Source: Roseiarcus sp963758335
GTDB taxonomy: Bacteria > Pseudomonadota > Alphaproteobacteria > Rhizobiales > Beijerinckiaceae
Reading direction: 5' to 3'
Length of the DNA stretch: 64,000 nt
Assembly: GCA_963758335.1 (NCBI GenBank)
Contig: CAVWVF010000004.1
Location: 2,294,001 to 2,358,000, forward strand
Shown: positions 55,691 to 64,000 of the stretch, piece after piece
How positions within the stretch are numbered: the first letter of the stretch is position 1
Layout: each line of letters begins with the position of its first letter
The notes under the pieces: model-generated
Databases searched by the model: none
What the model was told of the DNA's origin: nothing
Seen by the model: the letters and a program-made list of their open reading frames with translations, nothing else
Program-made: the position numbers and the translations under genes

Positions 55691-55825
55691 AGAAAAGACT
55701 GGCTTTCCGTTCGAAAGAGAGCGTGTGTGCGTGTGCGTGGCCGTCCGCGAAAGCTGTGGCGTCGCGTGCGAACCCTTCGCCCCGACGATCGCTCCGGTCC
55801 GGGGCTCGCGTCAGTGAGGGGCCGG
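55691..55825 (+). repeat. 136-bp interspersed element, copy B
   Basis: Begins AGAAAAGACTGGCTTTCC and ends CGTCAGTGAGGGGCCGG. It differs from copy A by a few small indels. Here it interrupts DUF3489 codon 51. It contains a GTGTGTGCGTGTGCGTGG purine/pyrimidine run and GC-rich potential stems. Confidence 0.6.
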
Positions 55826-56390
55826 TCGGCTCCTGGCCGAGCTGCTTCCCGTCGCTAAACCGACAACGATAGCGCCTGCATCGCGATAATTGAGCGGGCG
55901 CGCCTTTCGCGCCCCGCTCCGCAAAACAAACAATGACGTGATCCAATCCCACGCGGTCTCGTGTAACCTGCCAAGCGGCAAGCTTTATTCACACGCTAAC
56001 TCTGCGATATTGGTTGGCTGGGCATTTGGTCGGGAGGGCGCATGGACGACACGCAGTGGAAGGAGTGGATCGGTCGGCGGGAAGTCGCCCGGGACCGTAT
56101 CGCCGAAGCGCCCGCCCGCGCGCTGGCCGCGACGCTCAACCGATCGGCCGATCTTCCCACTGAGCCAGGCTCAGTTTTGCCGGGCGTGTTCAACTGGCTT
56201 TATTTCCTCAAGTTCGTCCCGATGTCGGAAATCGGCCCCGACGGACATCCCCAACGGGGCGGCTTCCTGCCGCCGGTCGAACTTCCCCGCCGCATGTGGG
56301 CGGGGAGCCGATGCCGGTTTCTTGCGCCGATTCGGGTGGGCGACGAGGCGGAGAAAACCTCGACCATTCAGAAGATCGAGACGAAATCCG

Positions 56391-57819
56391 GGGGATGTCC
56401 CGAGGAATGTTGAAAAGGGAGGAGCGGCGTTGCTCGCCTTGAGCCTTTAGGCTCGGGGTGCTGATTCCACGAAAGGAAAGCAACGCCATGAAGAAGCATA
56501 CCACGTCGACCGCGATTCCCACCTATGCGTTGAAGGCCGAGGCGCTGGCGAGCATGTCGGCGAGCTTTGAACGTTTTTGTCTTGCCGCCGGGCTCGAGAC
56601 GCTGAGCGAGATGCTGGAGCAGGATGCGACAGCGGCCTGTGGCGAGCGCCACGAGCGGGGTGAGCGACGCCAGGCGCACCGCTGGGGGCGGACCAAGGGC
56701 AAGATCGGCTTTCACGGTGGCAAGGTCGAGATCGAGCGTCCACGGGTTCGCGGGCTCGACGGGGCCGAGCGCGTACTGCCGAGTTGGGAGAACGCCGTCA
56801 GCGAAGACTTGCTCGGCAAATGGGCGATGAACCAGATGCTGATCAATGTCTCGACGCGACGTTTCAAGCGTTCGGTCCGACTGCCCGAGGGAGACGTTCC
56901 GGCGTCCGACGGAGCGGGGCTGTCGAAGTCGGCGACCTCCCGACGCTTCGTGACGTTGTCGGCGGCGCGCATGAAGGCGTGGATGGAAACCAGGCTTGAC
57001 GATCTCGATCTGCTGGCGATCCAGATCGACGGCATTCACATGGATGAAGATATGCTCCTCGTCGCGGCGATTGGCGTCGACGCGAACGGCGACAAACATC
57101 CGCTCGGCCTCGTCGAGGGCGCGACCGAAAACGCCACGACGGTGCAGGCGCTCATCGACAATCTCGTCGAGCGCGGACTCGATCCAACCGTGCGACGCCT
57201 GTTCATCATCGATGGCGCGAAGGCGCTGTCCAAGGCGATCCGCCGCACCTTTGGACGCGATGCGGCGATCCAGCGTTGCCAGATTCACAAGGCGCGCAAC
57301 ATTCTGGAGCGGTTGCCCAAATCGATGCACGCTTCGGTGCGGCGCGTCTTGCGGCAAGCTTGGGAAATGGACGACGCCGAAAAGGCCGAAACGCTCATTC
57401 GCAATCTCGCCCGCCGTCTCGAACCGGACTGGAACGGCGTTTCCGCTTCGATCCTGGAAGGGATCGACGAGATGCTCACCGTCACAAGGCTCGGCCTCCC
57501 TCGCGAACTGCGCCGCTCGCTCGCCTGCACCAACATCATCGAGAATGTCATGGGCACGGTGCGCAGGGTCTGCCGCAACGTCAAATACTGGCGCTCGCCC
57601 GCGATGGCCCTGCGATGGGCCGCCGCCGCCATGCAAGAAGCAACCAAGGGCTTCCGTCGATTGAAGGCATACAAGCATCTGCCGGCTCTGCGCGCTGCTC
57701 TTGCAAAGCAAGGCCAACAGCCGCCTTCCGACCAGGCGCTTGTTCAAATCACCGAGGCAGCGTAAATTTCAATGCGCAACGACCGCTTCGACAATTTCAA
57801 CAGACGGCGGGACATCCCC
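56391..57819 (+). mobile_element. intact IS256-family insertion sequence
   Basis: 1429 bp with inverted ends GGGGATGTCCCG...TGTTGAAA (56391 and, complemented, 57819), flanked by the 8-bp target duplication GAAATCCG (56383-56390 and 57820-57827). Perfect duplication and an open transposase mean a recent insertion. Confidence 0.9.
56488..57765 (+). CDS. IS256-family (mutator-type) transposase
   Basis: 425 residues from ATG 56488 (GAAAGGAAAG upstream). Mutator-type core: LLAIQIDGIHMDEDMLLVAA (first Asp), RRLFIIDGAKALSKAIRRTF (second Asp), RCQIHKARNILERLP, and NIIENVMGTVRRVCRNVKYW (catalytic Glu). It is complete and intact, filling the element between its ends. Confidence 0.92.
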   Translation: MKKHTTSTAIPTYALKAEALASMSASFERFCLAAGLETLSEMLEQDATAACGERHERGERRQAHRWGRTKGKIGFHGGKVEIERPRVRGLDGAERVLPSWENAVSEDLLGKWAMNQMLINVSTRRFKRSVRLPEGDVPASDGAGLSKSATSRRFVTLSAARMKAWMETRLDDLDLLAIQIDGIHMDEDMLLVAAIGVDANGDKHPLGLVEGATENATTVQALIDNLVERGLDPTVRRLFIIDGAKALSKAIRRTFGRDAAIQRCQIHKARNILERLPKSMHASVRRVLRQAWEMDDAEKAETLIRNLARRLEPDWNGVSASILEGIDEMLTVTRLGLPRELRRSLACTNIIENVMGTVRRVCRNVKYWRSPAMALRWAAAAMQEATKGFRRLKAYKHLPALRAALAKQGQQPPSDQALVQITEAA

Positions 57820-58483
57820 GAAATCCGGCAAGGCGGGCCCGATGGTCTTCGTCACCGTCCGTCACAAGATCCGCGTCGACGGGCGGCTGGCCGTCGAGGA
57901 GGATCAGGACATCGTCTACATGGGCATTCCCGAGAAATTCCGGCTGCCAGAGCCCGTCGCCCTCCCGCCTTGCGAATGGCGCGAAGCTGTTCCGATCGAT
58001 CCGGTCATGCTGTTCCGCTTCTCGGCGGTCACGTTCAACGGCCATCGCATCCACTACGATCGAACTTACGCGATGGAGATCGAGAAATATCCAGGCCTCG
58101 TCGTGCACGGACCGCTGCAGGCGGTTCTGTTGTTCGACGCGGCTTGCCGGCACGAGCCCGGTCGCACGCCCGCCCAGTTCGACTTCCGCGGGGTGCGTCC
58201 GCTGTTCGACTTCGAGACCGCCACGGTGAACGGACGCAATCGCGACGACGGCGCAACCGAAGTGTTCTCCGCGACCGGCGACGGTGCCGTATGCATGCAA
58301 GCCGTCATGCAATGGGCGTGAGCTGGGCCCGCCCGAAAACGCCGCGCGCTCTGCGCAACGGAGAAGCTCGGGCGGAAGCCGACGGCGCCCTTTCCTTCAT
58401 TTTGCGGAATTGCCGTCGGTTGTCACCGCCGACAGACACATGCGTTGCATGAACGACGACTGGCAAAACTCAGGGAGCGAAGG

Positions 58484-59698
58484 ATGGTCAAGATTCTCGA
58501 AGGGTTGCGAATCGTGGAAGGCTCGGCGTTCGTCGCCGCCCCATTCTCGGGGATGACGCTTGCGCAAATGGGCGCCGACGTCATCCGCTTCGATCGCCTC
58601 ATCGGCGGGCTCGACTACAAGCGGTGGCCGGTGACCGAGAGCGGGCGCAGCCTGTTCTGGGAAGGCCTCAACAAGGGCAAACGCAGCATCGCGGTCGACA
58701 TGGCGACACCGCGCGGCCGAGAGGTCGTGACCCGGCTCATCTGCGCGCCGGGCGAACAGGCGGGCATCTTCCTCACGAACCTTCGCGTGCGCGGCTGGAT
58801 GGACTACGACGAGCTTAAGAAGCATCGCGAAGACTTGATCATGATGTCGATCACGGGCGACCGGCACGGGGGCCCGCAGGTCGACTACACGATCAATCCT
58901 GCGGTCGGGTTCCCGATGGCGACCGGGCCAGAGGGCTCGAGCGAGCCGGTAGGGCACGTGCTGCCCGCCTGGGACTGCATTACCGGACAGCAGGCGGCTC
59001 TGGGGATCCTCGCCGCCGAGCGTCACCGGCGCGCGACCGGCCAGGGCCAGCTCGTCGAGCTCGCGCTGAAAGACATGGCGCTCGCCATGCTCGGCAATCT
59101 CGGCATCATCGGCGAAGTCGAGATCAACGGCGCCGATCGGCCGAAATACGGCAACGCCCTCTACGGCGCCTACGCCCAGGACTTCGTCTGCCGGTGCGGC
59201 GGCCGCGTCATCGTCGTCGCGCTCACGATCCGGCAATGGGACAACCTGAAGGCGGCGACCCAAACGCAGGCGGCCTTCGACGAGCTCACCGCGAAACTCG
59301 GCGTGAGACTGAGCCTCGAGGGCGAGCGCTTCAAGCACCGGCACGCCATCACGGCGGTTCTCAAGCCGTTCTTCGACGCGCACCGGATACAGGACTTCGC
59401 CAAGGCCTTCAAAGAGCGCGGCGTGACCTGGAGCAAGTACAGAACATTCAAGGAATGCGTCGAGCAGGATCCCGACTGTTCGACCGACAACCCGATGTTC
59501 TCGATCGTCGACCACCCCGGCATCGGCTCCTATCTCACGCCCGGCAACCCCATCGCCTTCTCCAACGTCGAGCGCGTCCTGCCGGGCATTGCGCCGAGGC
59601 TCGGCGAAAACACCGACGAGATCCTGACCGAAATCGGCTATACTGACGGCGAGATCGCCAACCTCCACGACGACCGCATCGTGGGGGGGCCGTCCTGA
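58484..59698 (+). CDS. class III CoA-transferase, mesaconyl-CoA transferase-like
   Basis: 404 residues from ATG 58484 (GGGAGCGAAGG upstream). CaiB/BaiF fold: LRIVEGSAFVAAPFSGMTLA, LNKGKRSIAVDM, the catalytic Asp D164 in VLPAWDCITGQQAALGILAA, then GQGQLVELALKDMALAMLGN and WSKYRTFKECVEQDPDCSTD. The sequence style and its partner gene fit 2-methylfumaryl-CoA isomerase (Mct), which moves CoA between the C1 and C4 carboxyls of mesaconate. It lies 160 bp after the interrupted hydratase on the same strand. Other class III transferases (for example for succinyl or formyl donors) cannot be ruled out. Confidence 0.75.
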   Translation: MVKILEGLRIVEGSAFVAAPFSGMTLAQMGADVIRFDRLIGGLDYKRWPVTESGRSLFWEGLNKGKRSIAVDMATPRGREVVTRLICAPGEQAGIFLTNLRVRGWMDYDELKKHREDLIMMSITGDRHGGPQVDYTINPAVGFPMATGPEGSSEPVGHVLPAWDCITGQQAALGILAAERHRRATGQGQLVELALKDMALAMLGNLGIIGEVEINGADRPKYGNALYGAYAQDFVCRCGGRVIVVALTIRQWDNLKAATQTQAAFDELTAKLGVRLSLEGERFKHRHAITAVLKPFFDAHRIQDFAKAFKERGVTWSKYRTFKECVEQDPDCSTDNPMFSIVDHPGIGSYLTPGNPIAFSNVERVLPGIAPRLGENTDEILTEIGYTDGEIANLHDDRIVGGPS

Positions 59699-59821
59699 CG
59701 GGATATGCGGGCCAAGCGACCCCCAATCTCCTGCGGCTGATCTCACGGCCCTGCGCCGTCCGGCGAGCAGCGAGCAGCCGGATGGGGGTTAGGCCATGGA
59801 CGCATTGCGCGGCGAGGCCGA

Positions 59822-60220
59822 TCATTCCCGCCGGCGGCCCGAAGGCCGCCAACTGGTCGGATAGCGAGCGGCCGAAGCCGAAGAAACCAGCGCGGCGTCC
59901 GCCGCGAGAAGCAGCAGCAAGGCGAGCACCCCCCATCGTACGCCTCCGATATGCGCCCAGGGTCTTTCGATTGTAAAATCGAGTTGCGCGCCGTTCTTTG
60001 AAGACCGGACATTCTCGGCGTCGTGATAGTCCTGTCCCCAGAAGACGCCGATCACCTGATTGTCGAGGATGGTGATCTGCGCAGTTCGTCCTTGCGCGTC
60101 CGCGCCACCCCATGTGCCCTCCATCGGCGAAGCGCCGGTCGCCAGCGCCGACGAGGCGACAAAGCCGAAAAGCGCGGCCCGCGCGCCGCGCTGGCCGAGA
60201 GAATGGAACACATGCCTCTG
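59822..60220 (-). CDS. small secreted hypothetical protein
   Basis: Start taken at ATG 60220 (MQRHVFHSLGQRGARAALFG). The signal peptide ends ALATGAS; the mature part PMEGTWGGADAQGRTAQITI then GVFWGQDYHDAENVRSSKNG resembles small periplasmic beta proteins of alphaproteobacteria. After FTIERPW the frame turns into a hydrophobic helix (WGVLALLLLLAADAALVSSA) and an Arg-rich end, so a frameshift or 3' replacement near 59965 is likely. Function unknown. Confidence 0.4.
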   Translation of the reverse strand, partial: QRHVFHSLGQRGARAALFGFVASSALATGASPMEGTWGGADAQGRTAQITILDNQVIGVFWGQDYHDAENVRSSKNGAQLDFTIERPWAHIGGVRWGVLALLLLLAADAALVSSASAARYPTSWRPSGRRRE

Positions 60221-60828
60221 CATCGCGGACCTCTCTGTGACAGACAAGTCTCTGTCTAGAGATTGCAGAACCGCGAGATGTTTATTGGTCGTCATGTTGG
60301 CGACACTGAAGTATGGCATTGTCACATCGAGCAAGTAAAGGCTGACTTACCGCCTTGGACCGATCCGCTAAGGTGTTGGAATCGTTAGAACCGGCATTGG
60401 CGCAGGGGTGAGTAGTGACTAGTAAAACAGGTTCGTGTGACAATGCCCTACCAGCAGAGGGTCAATCAGGACTGCAACCTCCTAGTCGATAGAGGACGCG
60501 CGGAGCGGCGCGGACTCGGCGGCCCTGGCGACCCATATCACTACTATCCCAAGACCTGACTTGCTGGGCGGTGGTCTCCCCCTGTTTCCCCGGGCAAAGA
60601 ATTCTTGCGCGCCGCCGCTGCAGTCTTGCTATCCGCGTGAACGCTCGGCTTCCGGCCAAGCAAGGCGTGCGAAATGGGCGTCGAAGGGATTGTGTCGAAG
60701 CGGGTTGGAAGCCGTTATTGAGCGGCCCGAGCAGACAATGGCTGAAGTCGAGGAACCCGGATTTTTCGCACTGGCCGTTCAATCAGCCGAGGGAGCTGCC
60801 GCAGACTACCTCGGCTCAAGCGCGTCTG
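60221..60828. other. no recognisable gene
   Basis: Short frames only. The motif TGACAATGCCCT near 60437 also occurs near 30580 beside the IS6 scrap; this may be chance. Confidence 0.35.
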
Positions 60829-61032
60829 CTAAGCATCCCGCGCCTGGCGCAGTTCACAATGGCACTTGCCAAAATCCAACTCGCGGCCATCCCTGACGAT
60901 GATCCATCGCTTGCCCTCGATTTGCCGCTCGACCGTATAGAACCATATGCCTCGGTCATGCCGGTTCAGTTCGTTCGCGACGATGACGGCCACTTCCCGG
61001 TTCGCGAACGGCGTGCCGAACGGCTCTTCCAT
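60829..61032 (-). CDS. small hypothetical protein (67 aa)
   Basis: From ATG 61032 (GGGGGTCTGAG upstream): MEEPFGTPFANREVAVIVAN, ELNRHDRGIWFYTVERQIEG, KRWIIVRDGRELDFGKC. Compact alpha/beta composition typical of a real small protein. No family is recognised and no neighbours inform it. Confidence 0.45.
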   Translation of the reverse strand: MEEPFGTPFANREVAVIVANELNRHDRGIWFYTVERQIEGKRWIIVRDGRELDFGKCHCELRQARDA

Positions 61033-62100
61033 CTCAGACCCCCGAATATCTGGTGGACGGGGGGCTTGGATCGGACGCCCGATGAGCTTTTCGGGCATCA
61101 AAGCGGGCTAGTTTGGCGCGTTGGCGCCGAAAATGCCGAAAACTCACTGACGGCGCGGATTGTCCAGGGGCGCGCGCCCTTCGGATTGCTGCGGATGCTG
61201 GGCTTGCCACGTGCTTTTGCCTCGCCCCGCATCGCCGAGGCCGATCGGCCACCCACCCGCCGCTCAACAGACCAAAACGGAAACCTGTTCCCGCGATCTG
61301 CGGTTAACCAATAAGGTATTATGGTGAAATTCCACAGGACCCGAACGCGATGTCCTCGCTCAGAGGCTCCACCGGCCGTCGCGGTTCCGGGCCTGTCTTC
61401 TTGCACGGACGTGAATTTCAATGCCCCTTCCGGGTGCCTCACCCGGAAAAGAATTCCTTTCCAACCATCCTTAGGCTGGGTGCCGCGCGCGCCATCGAGT
61501 GCGGTGCAATTCCTGATCGCGCGCGGGCCGACGAAATCGACATGCTCGTTCGTTTGCCCTCGCGGCAGCAAGCCAACCGTGAGCGTCAAAGTCTCGGAGC
61601 TAGTGATCGCCCGCGGGCAAGTGCGCGAATTCGGCTGGGCGGGTCCGCTGTGGGTCCGCAAGCAGGCGCGGTTAAATCGGGCCTCTCGGCATAGGGCTGT
61701 TTTTTCTTTTGTTTTTAAGGGCTTCGATGGTGGGCGCACAAGGGCTACCTTGGACCCGCTGATAAGAAAGTCGGGTCTTGATCGCGCTGCGAAATCCGCC
61801 AACGCTCAAAGGCTAGCGCATCCCTTGCCTCAATATGCCTTCCGGCCGACAGTTCAAAGGACTGGCCGAAACAGCACCACTCCATGACCGGTTATCGCAA
61901 CGGTATCGCAACGTGCCGGCCCATATCGAGAGTGAGCTAGCGGAATCGTCGACGCTCCCTCCGATTCCGGCTCGGCCGCCGCGCGCGATTTCTGGTCAAG
62001 TAGGCGCGCAGGGGAACGCCCGTCGCAAGCTGGCGGAGAGCGCAAGGCCGTACGTTCTGTCGGCCGTCTCGGGATGATCGGCGATGAAACTCTCAAGGAT
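61033..62100. other. about 1 kb without a supportable gene
   Basis: A long minus-strand frame (61098-61802) contains RGQTNEHVDFVGPRAIRNCT and WKGILFRVRHPEGALKFTSV, which read somewhat like protein, but no family or start could be supported. Confidence 0.3.
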
Positions 62101-62193
62101 GTTCATTGCCTGGCCGCCGCCAAGAACCTGTACGTCGCGATGACACGGGGCTCCAAGCGATTAGATAAGAGCGAGAGCGCCTGGCGCTCGTAG
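62101..62193 (+). pseudogene. UvrD-like helicase motif VI scrap
   Basis: VHCLAAAKNLYVAMTRGSKR then LDKSESAWRS and a TAG at 62191. NLYVAMTRGSKRL matches the motif VI (LLYVAxTRA) of UvrD/Rep/AddA helicases. Only 30 codons remain. Confidence 0.45.
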
Positions 62194-62221
62194 AGCCTCG
62201 TAGTCATGGAGGAACACCTCG

Positions 62222-63641
62222 ATGCAACCCGACGTCGACCTTGGACGCCGCCGCTTCCTCAAAACCTCGGGTCGCGCGGCGCTTGCGGCGACCGCACGAT
62301 CGCTCGCGCCGTCGACGCTCGCCGCATGGGATTGGTCCCGCGCCGCCGCCGAGGAGGCGGGGGACGTCGATCACACGATTCGCATCGCGCCGGTCTCGCT
62401 GGAGATCGGACCGAAGACGGTCATCCAAACGACCGCCTACAACGGCTCGGTTCCGGGTCAGCCGCTTCGCCTCATGGAAGGTCGGCCAGTCAAGATCAAG
62501 GTGGTCAACAACTCCGGCTATCCCAACCTGATCCATTGGCACGGGCTCTATCTGCCTTCGATCGAGGATGGCGCGACCGAGGAAGGAGCGCCGATCATCA
62601 AGCCCGGCCAATCCTATACCTACGCCTACACGCCGAAACCATCGGGCACGCGCTGGTATCATAGCCACGCCATGGCGATGCGCGACCTCAACAAGAGCAC
62701 CTATACCGGAGAATTCGGGTTCCTCATCGTCGAGCCGGCGGCTGGCGATCCTGGAAGCTACGATCGCGAGGTTCTGCTTGCCGCACACCACTGGCAGGGC
62801 GAATGGGTCAGCTTGCAGGACTTTCGCAAGGGTCCGCCGCCCGACAACGGCCTCGAGGTGATGTACCATGCAGCCACGCTCGGCGATCGCATGTTCGGGC
62901 ACGGCGAGCCGATCCGCGTGCGGCAGGGCGAGCGGGTGTTGTTTCGCCTCCTCAATGCGAGCGCCAACATGGGGATTGCGCTCGCGCTGCCGTCGGTTCC
63001 AGGTGATCGCGCTCGACGGCAATCCGGTTCCGAACCCGGCGAGCGTCGACCTTTTGCGCCTCGACGTCGCCGAGCGGGCCGACGTCCTCGTCGACATGAA
63101 CAATCCAGGGGTCTGGGTGTTCGGCTCGACCGATGAGGACGACCGAGGCATGGGGATGGGCGTCGTCGTCGAATATGCCGATGCCAAAGGCGAGCCGCAG
63201 TGGCGCGCGCCGGCAGCGGACGACTGGGACTACGCCGCGTTCGCCAGGAGCGCCCCGGCCGCGCCGCCCGACGCGACGGTTGCGCTCAAGTTCGAGAAGA
63301 TTCCCGGTGGTCGCGGCGGCTTCAACCGTTGGACGATCAACGGCAAGTCCTGGCCTGAGACCGACCCCTTGTTCACCGTCGAGACCGGCAAGCGCTATCG
63401 GCTCCTGATGACCAACGCGAGCGGCGACGCGCACCCGGTCCACACGCATCGCCACACCTTCGAGGTGACGAAAGTCGGCGACCGGTCGATGTCGGGGCTG
63501 ATGAAGGACACAATCAGCATGACGCGATACTCGACGGCCGAAATCGACTTTGTCGCCGACGATCCTGGCCCCACCTTCTTCCATTGCCATCATCAGGACC
63601 ACATGGACGAGGGTTTCGCGGGGCTGATCAACTATGTGTGA
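62222..63641 (+). pseudogene. TAT-exported multicopper oxidase, frameshifted
   Basis: A twin-arginine leader (GRRRFLKTSGRAALAATA) and three cupredoxin domains with all copper motifs: H105-W-H107-G, WYH147SH149A, then after a small indel near 62995 (ALP to FQVIALDGNPVPNPASVDLL) HPVHTHRHTFEV and FFHCHHQDHMDEGF. The trinuclear centre and T1 site would be complete in the repaired protein of about 470 residues. A ribosome site GGAGGAAC precedes ATG. Laccase-like oxidation of metals or phenolics in the periplasm is the family role. A single-locus frame error means either a sequencing slip or recent loss. Confidence 0.75.
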
Positions 63642-63779
63642 TGCGCGCCCCCTTGGAGACACAAATATCAGATCTTTTTCGCTATCTTTGGTGGACATTG
63701 GCACGGTCGAGGCGGCGCGCGCGATCGAGCCGCTCCGCATGCTTCGCGCGACTGGCGGCGGGAGGCGCATTTTGCTCTT

Positions 63780-63920
63780 ATGAAGTCCAGCGGATTCATC
63801 GGCAACTCAGAAGCGACTTTGCGCCCCTCTGCAGGTTCGGGGCCTCAGGCCATCGCGCTTGAGACCAAGCAACTCTCCCGCTCCGTCGCCGGGAAGGTTC
63901 TGGTCAGCGACATCAGCGAA
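63780..63920 (+). CDS. ABC transporter ATP-binding protein, N-terminal stub
   Basis: From ATG 63780 the frame reads MKSSGFIGNSEATLRPSAGS then AIALETKQLSRSVAGKVLVS DIS, like the start of an ABC ATPase before the Walker A loop (LETxxLSRxVxGRVLVxDIS). Similarity ends at about 63920 and no Walker A follows in the window. Confidence 0.35.
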
Positions 63921-64000
63921 GGAGGCTGGCATAAACCGCACTCTGGAAAAGGTCATGGCCAGGAGGATGAGCACGCCCACCAGCAGATTTCCCTGGAGCA
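63921..64000 (-). other. possible membrane protein end at window edge
   Basis: The minus strand reads GNLLVGVLILLAMTFSRVRF, a likely membrane helix, perhaps an ABC permease. Too short to assign. Confidence 0.2.

Larger units (their letters stand above)
56042..58321 (+). pseudogene. hot-dog dehydratase (mesaconyl-C4-CoA hydratase-like), split by IS256
   Basis: The N-terminal half (56042-56390) reads MDDTQWKEWIGRREVARDRI, FNWLYFLKFVPMSEIGPDGH, RMWAGSRCRFLAPIRVGDEA; the C-terminal half (57828-58321) continues AGPMVFVTVRHKIRVDGRLA and carries the catalytic FNGHRIHYDRTYAMEIEKYP then GLVVHGPL of HTD2/FAS1-like hydratases. Removing the IS and one copy of the 8-bp duplication restores ETKSGKAGPM in frame, giving about 280 residues, normal for the family. 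The gene lies next to a CaiB/BaiF transferase similar to Mct, as in the 3-hydroxypropionate bicycle where Meh hydrates mesaconyl-C4-CoA to citramalyl-CoA. It is currently inactivated. Confidence 0.75.

Noticed and set aside
61098..61802. 234-codon minus-strand gene
   Set aside because: Mixed composition, no start signal and no similarity along its length; kept only as unassigned DNA.

Overview
The window is high-GC bacterial DNA. Its gene families (NifU/Nfu and SufE Fe-S proteins, HrcA, pyruvate phosphate dikinase, class III cyclase/TPR regulators, GCG_CRPN protein, IS91/IS256/IS630/IS6 elements) look like an alphaproteobacterium of the Hyphomicrobiales, plausibly Beijerinckiaceae/Methylocystaceae-like. 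The placement rests on protein resemblance only, not on a marker gene. I found no rRNA, tRNA or CRISPR array. Much of the window is eroded accessory DNA: truncated genes, single-base frameshifts, small in-place inversions and IS or group II intron scars separate a few intact metabolic blocks.

Layout. 0-8 kb: an alpha/beta hydrolase, then fragments (SRAP, WD40, DUF417, group II maturase, IS630), a small winged-helix-like protein with a RHIM-like VQIG core, and remnants of restriction systems (DUF262/HNH protein, HsdR tail), then a scrambled cyclase/TPR regulator. 8-12.9 kb: a group II intron whose reverse transcriptase is split by a 2.7-kb serine-recombinase element, followed by an ORF-less group II intron. 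13.6-18 kb: decayed cyclase regulators and a TAT-exported amidohydrolase. 18.4-25.3 kb: a compact minus-strand operon running PpiC isomerase, three HupE/UreJ-type membrane proteins, secreted DUF3604 protein, secreted CPLC protein. 25.7-30.5 kb: two tandem copies of an overlapping gene pair (zinc-ribbon protein plus terminase-small-subunit-like protein), a cluster of GGGGACGAT repeats, and recombinase and IS6 remnants.

30.8-36.2 kb: a two-subunit ATP-citrate lyase, the small subunit frameshifted, followed by a citrate-type MFS transporter, consistent with citrate uptake and cleavage to acetyl-CoA and oxaloacetate. 36.2-44.6 kb: two inverted IS91 copies, both carrying group II intron sequence, bracket a 948-residue fusion of an S10 carboxypeptidase and an S53 sedolisin. 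44.8-50.7 kb: a selO scar, NifU and SufE genes, an O-acetylhomoserine sulfhydrylase scar, the DUF3489/DUF2924 pair, a DUF4105 fragment and small mobile-element proteins. 50.7-55.4 kb: GCG_CRPN protein, pyruvate phosphate dikinase with its terminator, HdeD-like protein and an hrcA tail.

56-64 kb: a hot-dog-fold dehydratase resembling mesaconyl-C4-CoA hydratase, split cleanly by an IS256 element with an 8-bp target duplication, followed by a mesaconyl-CoA-transferase-like CaiB/BaiF enzyme; then a small secreted protein, a frameshifted TAT multicopper oxidase and the start of an ABC ATPase. Pyruvate phosphate dikinase, ATP-citrate lyase and the mesaconyl-CoA enzyme pair point to acetyl-CoA/C3-C4 carbon metabolism, though two of these loci are currently broken.
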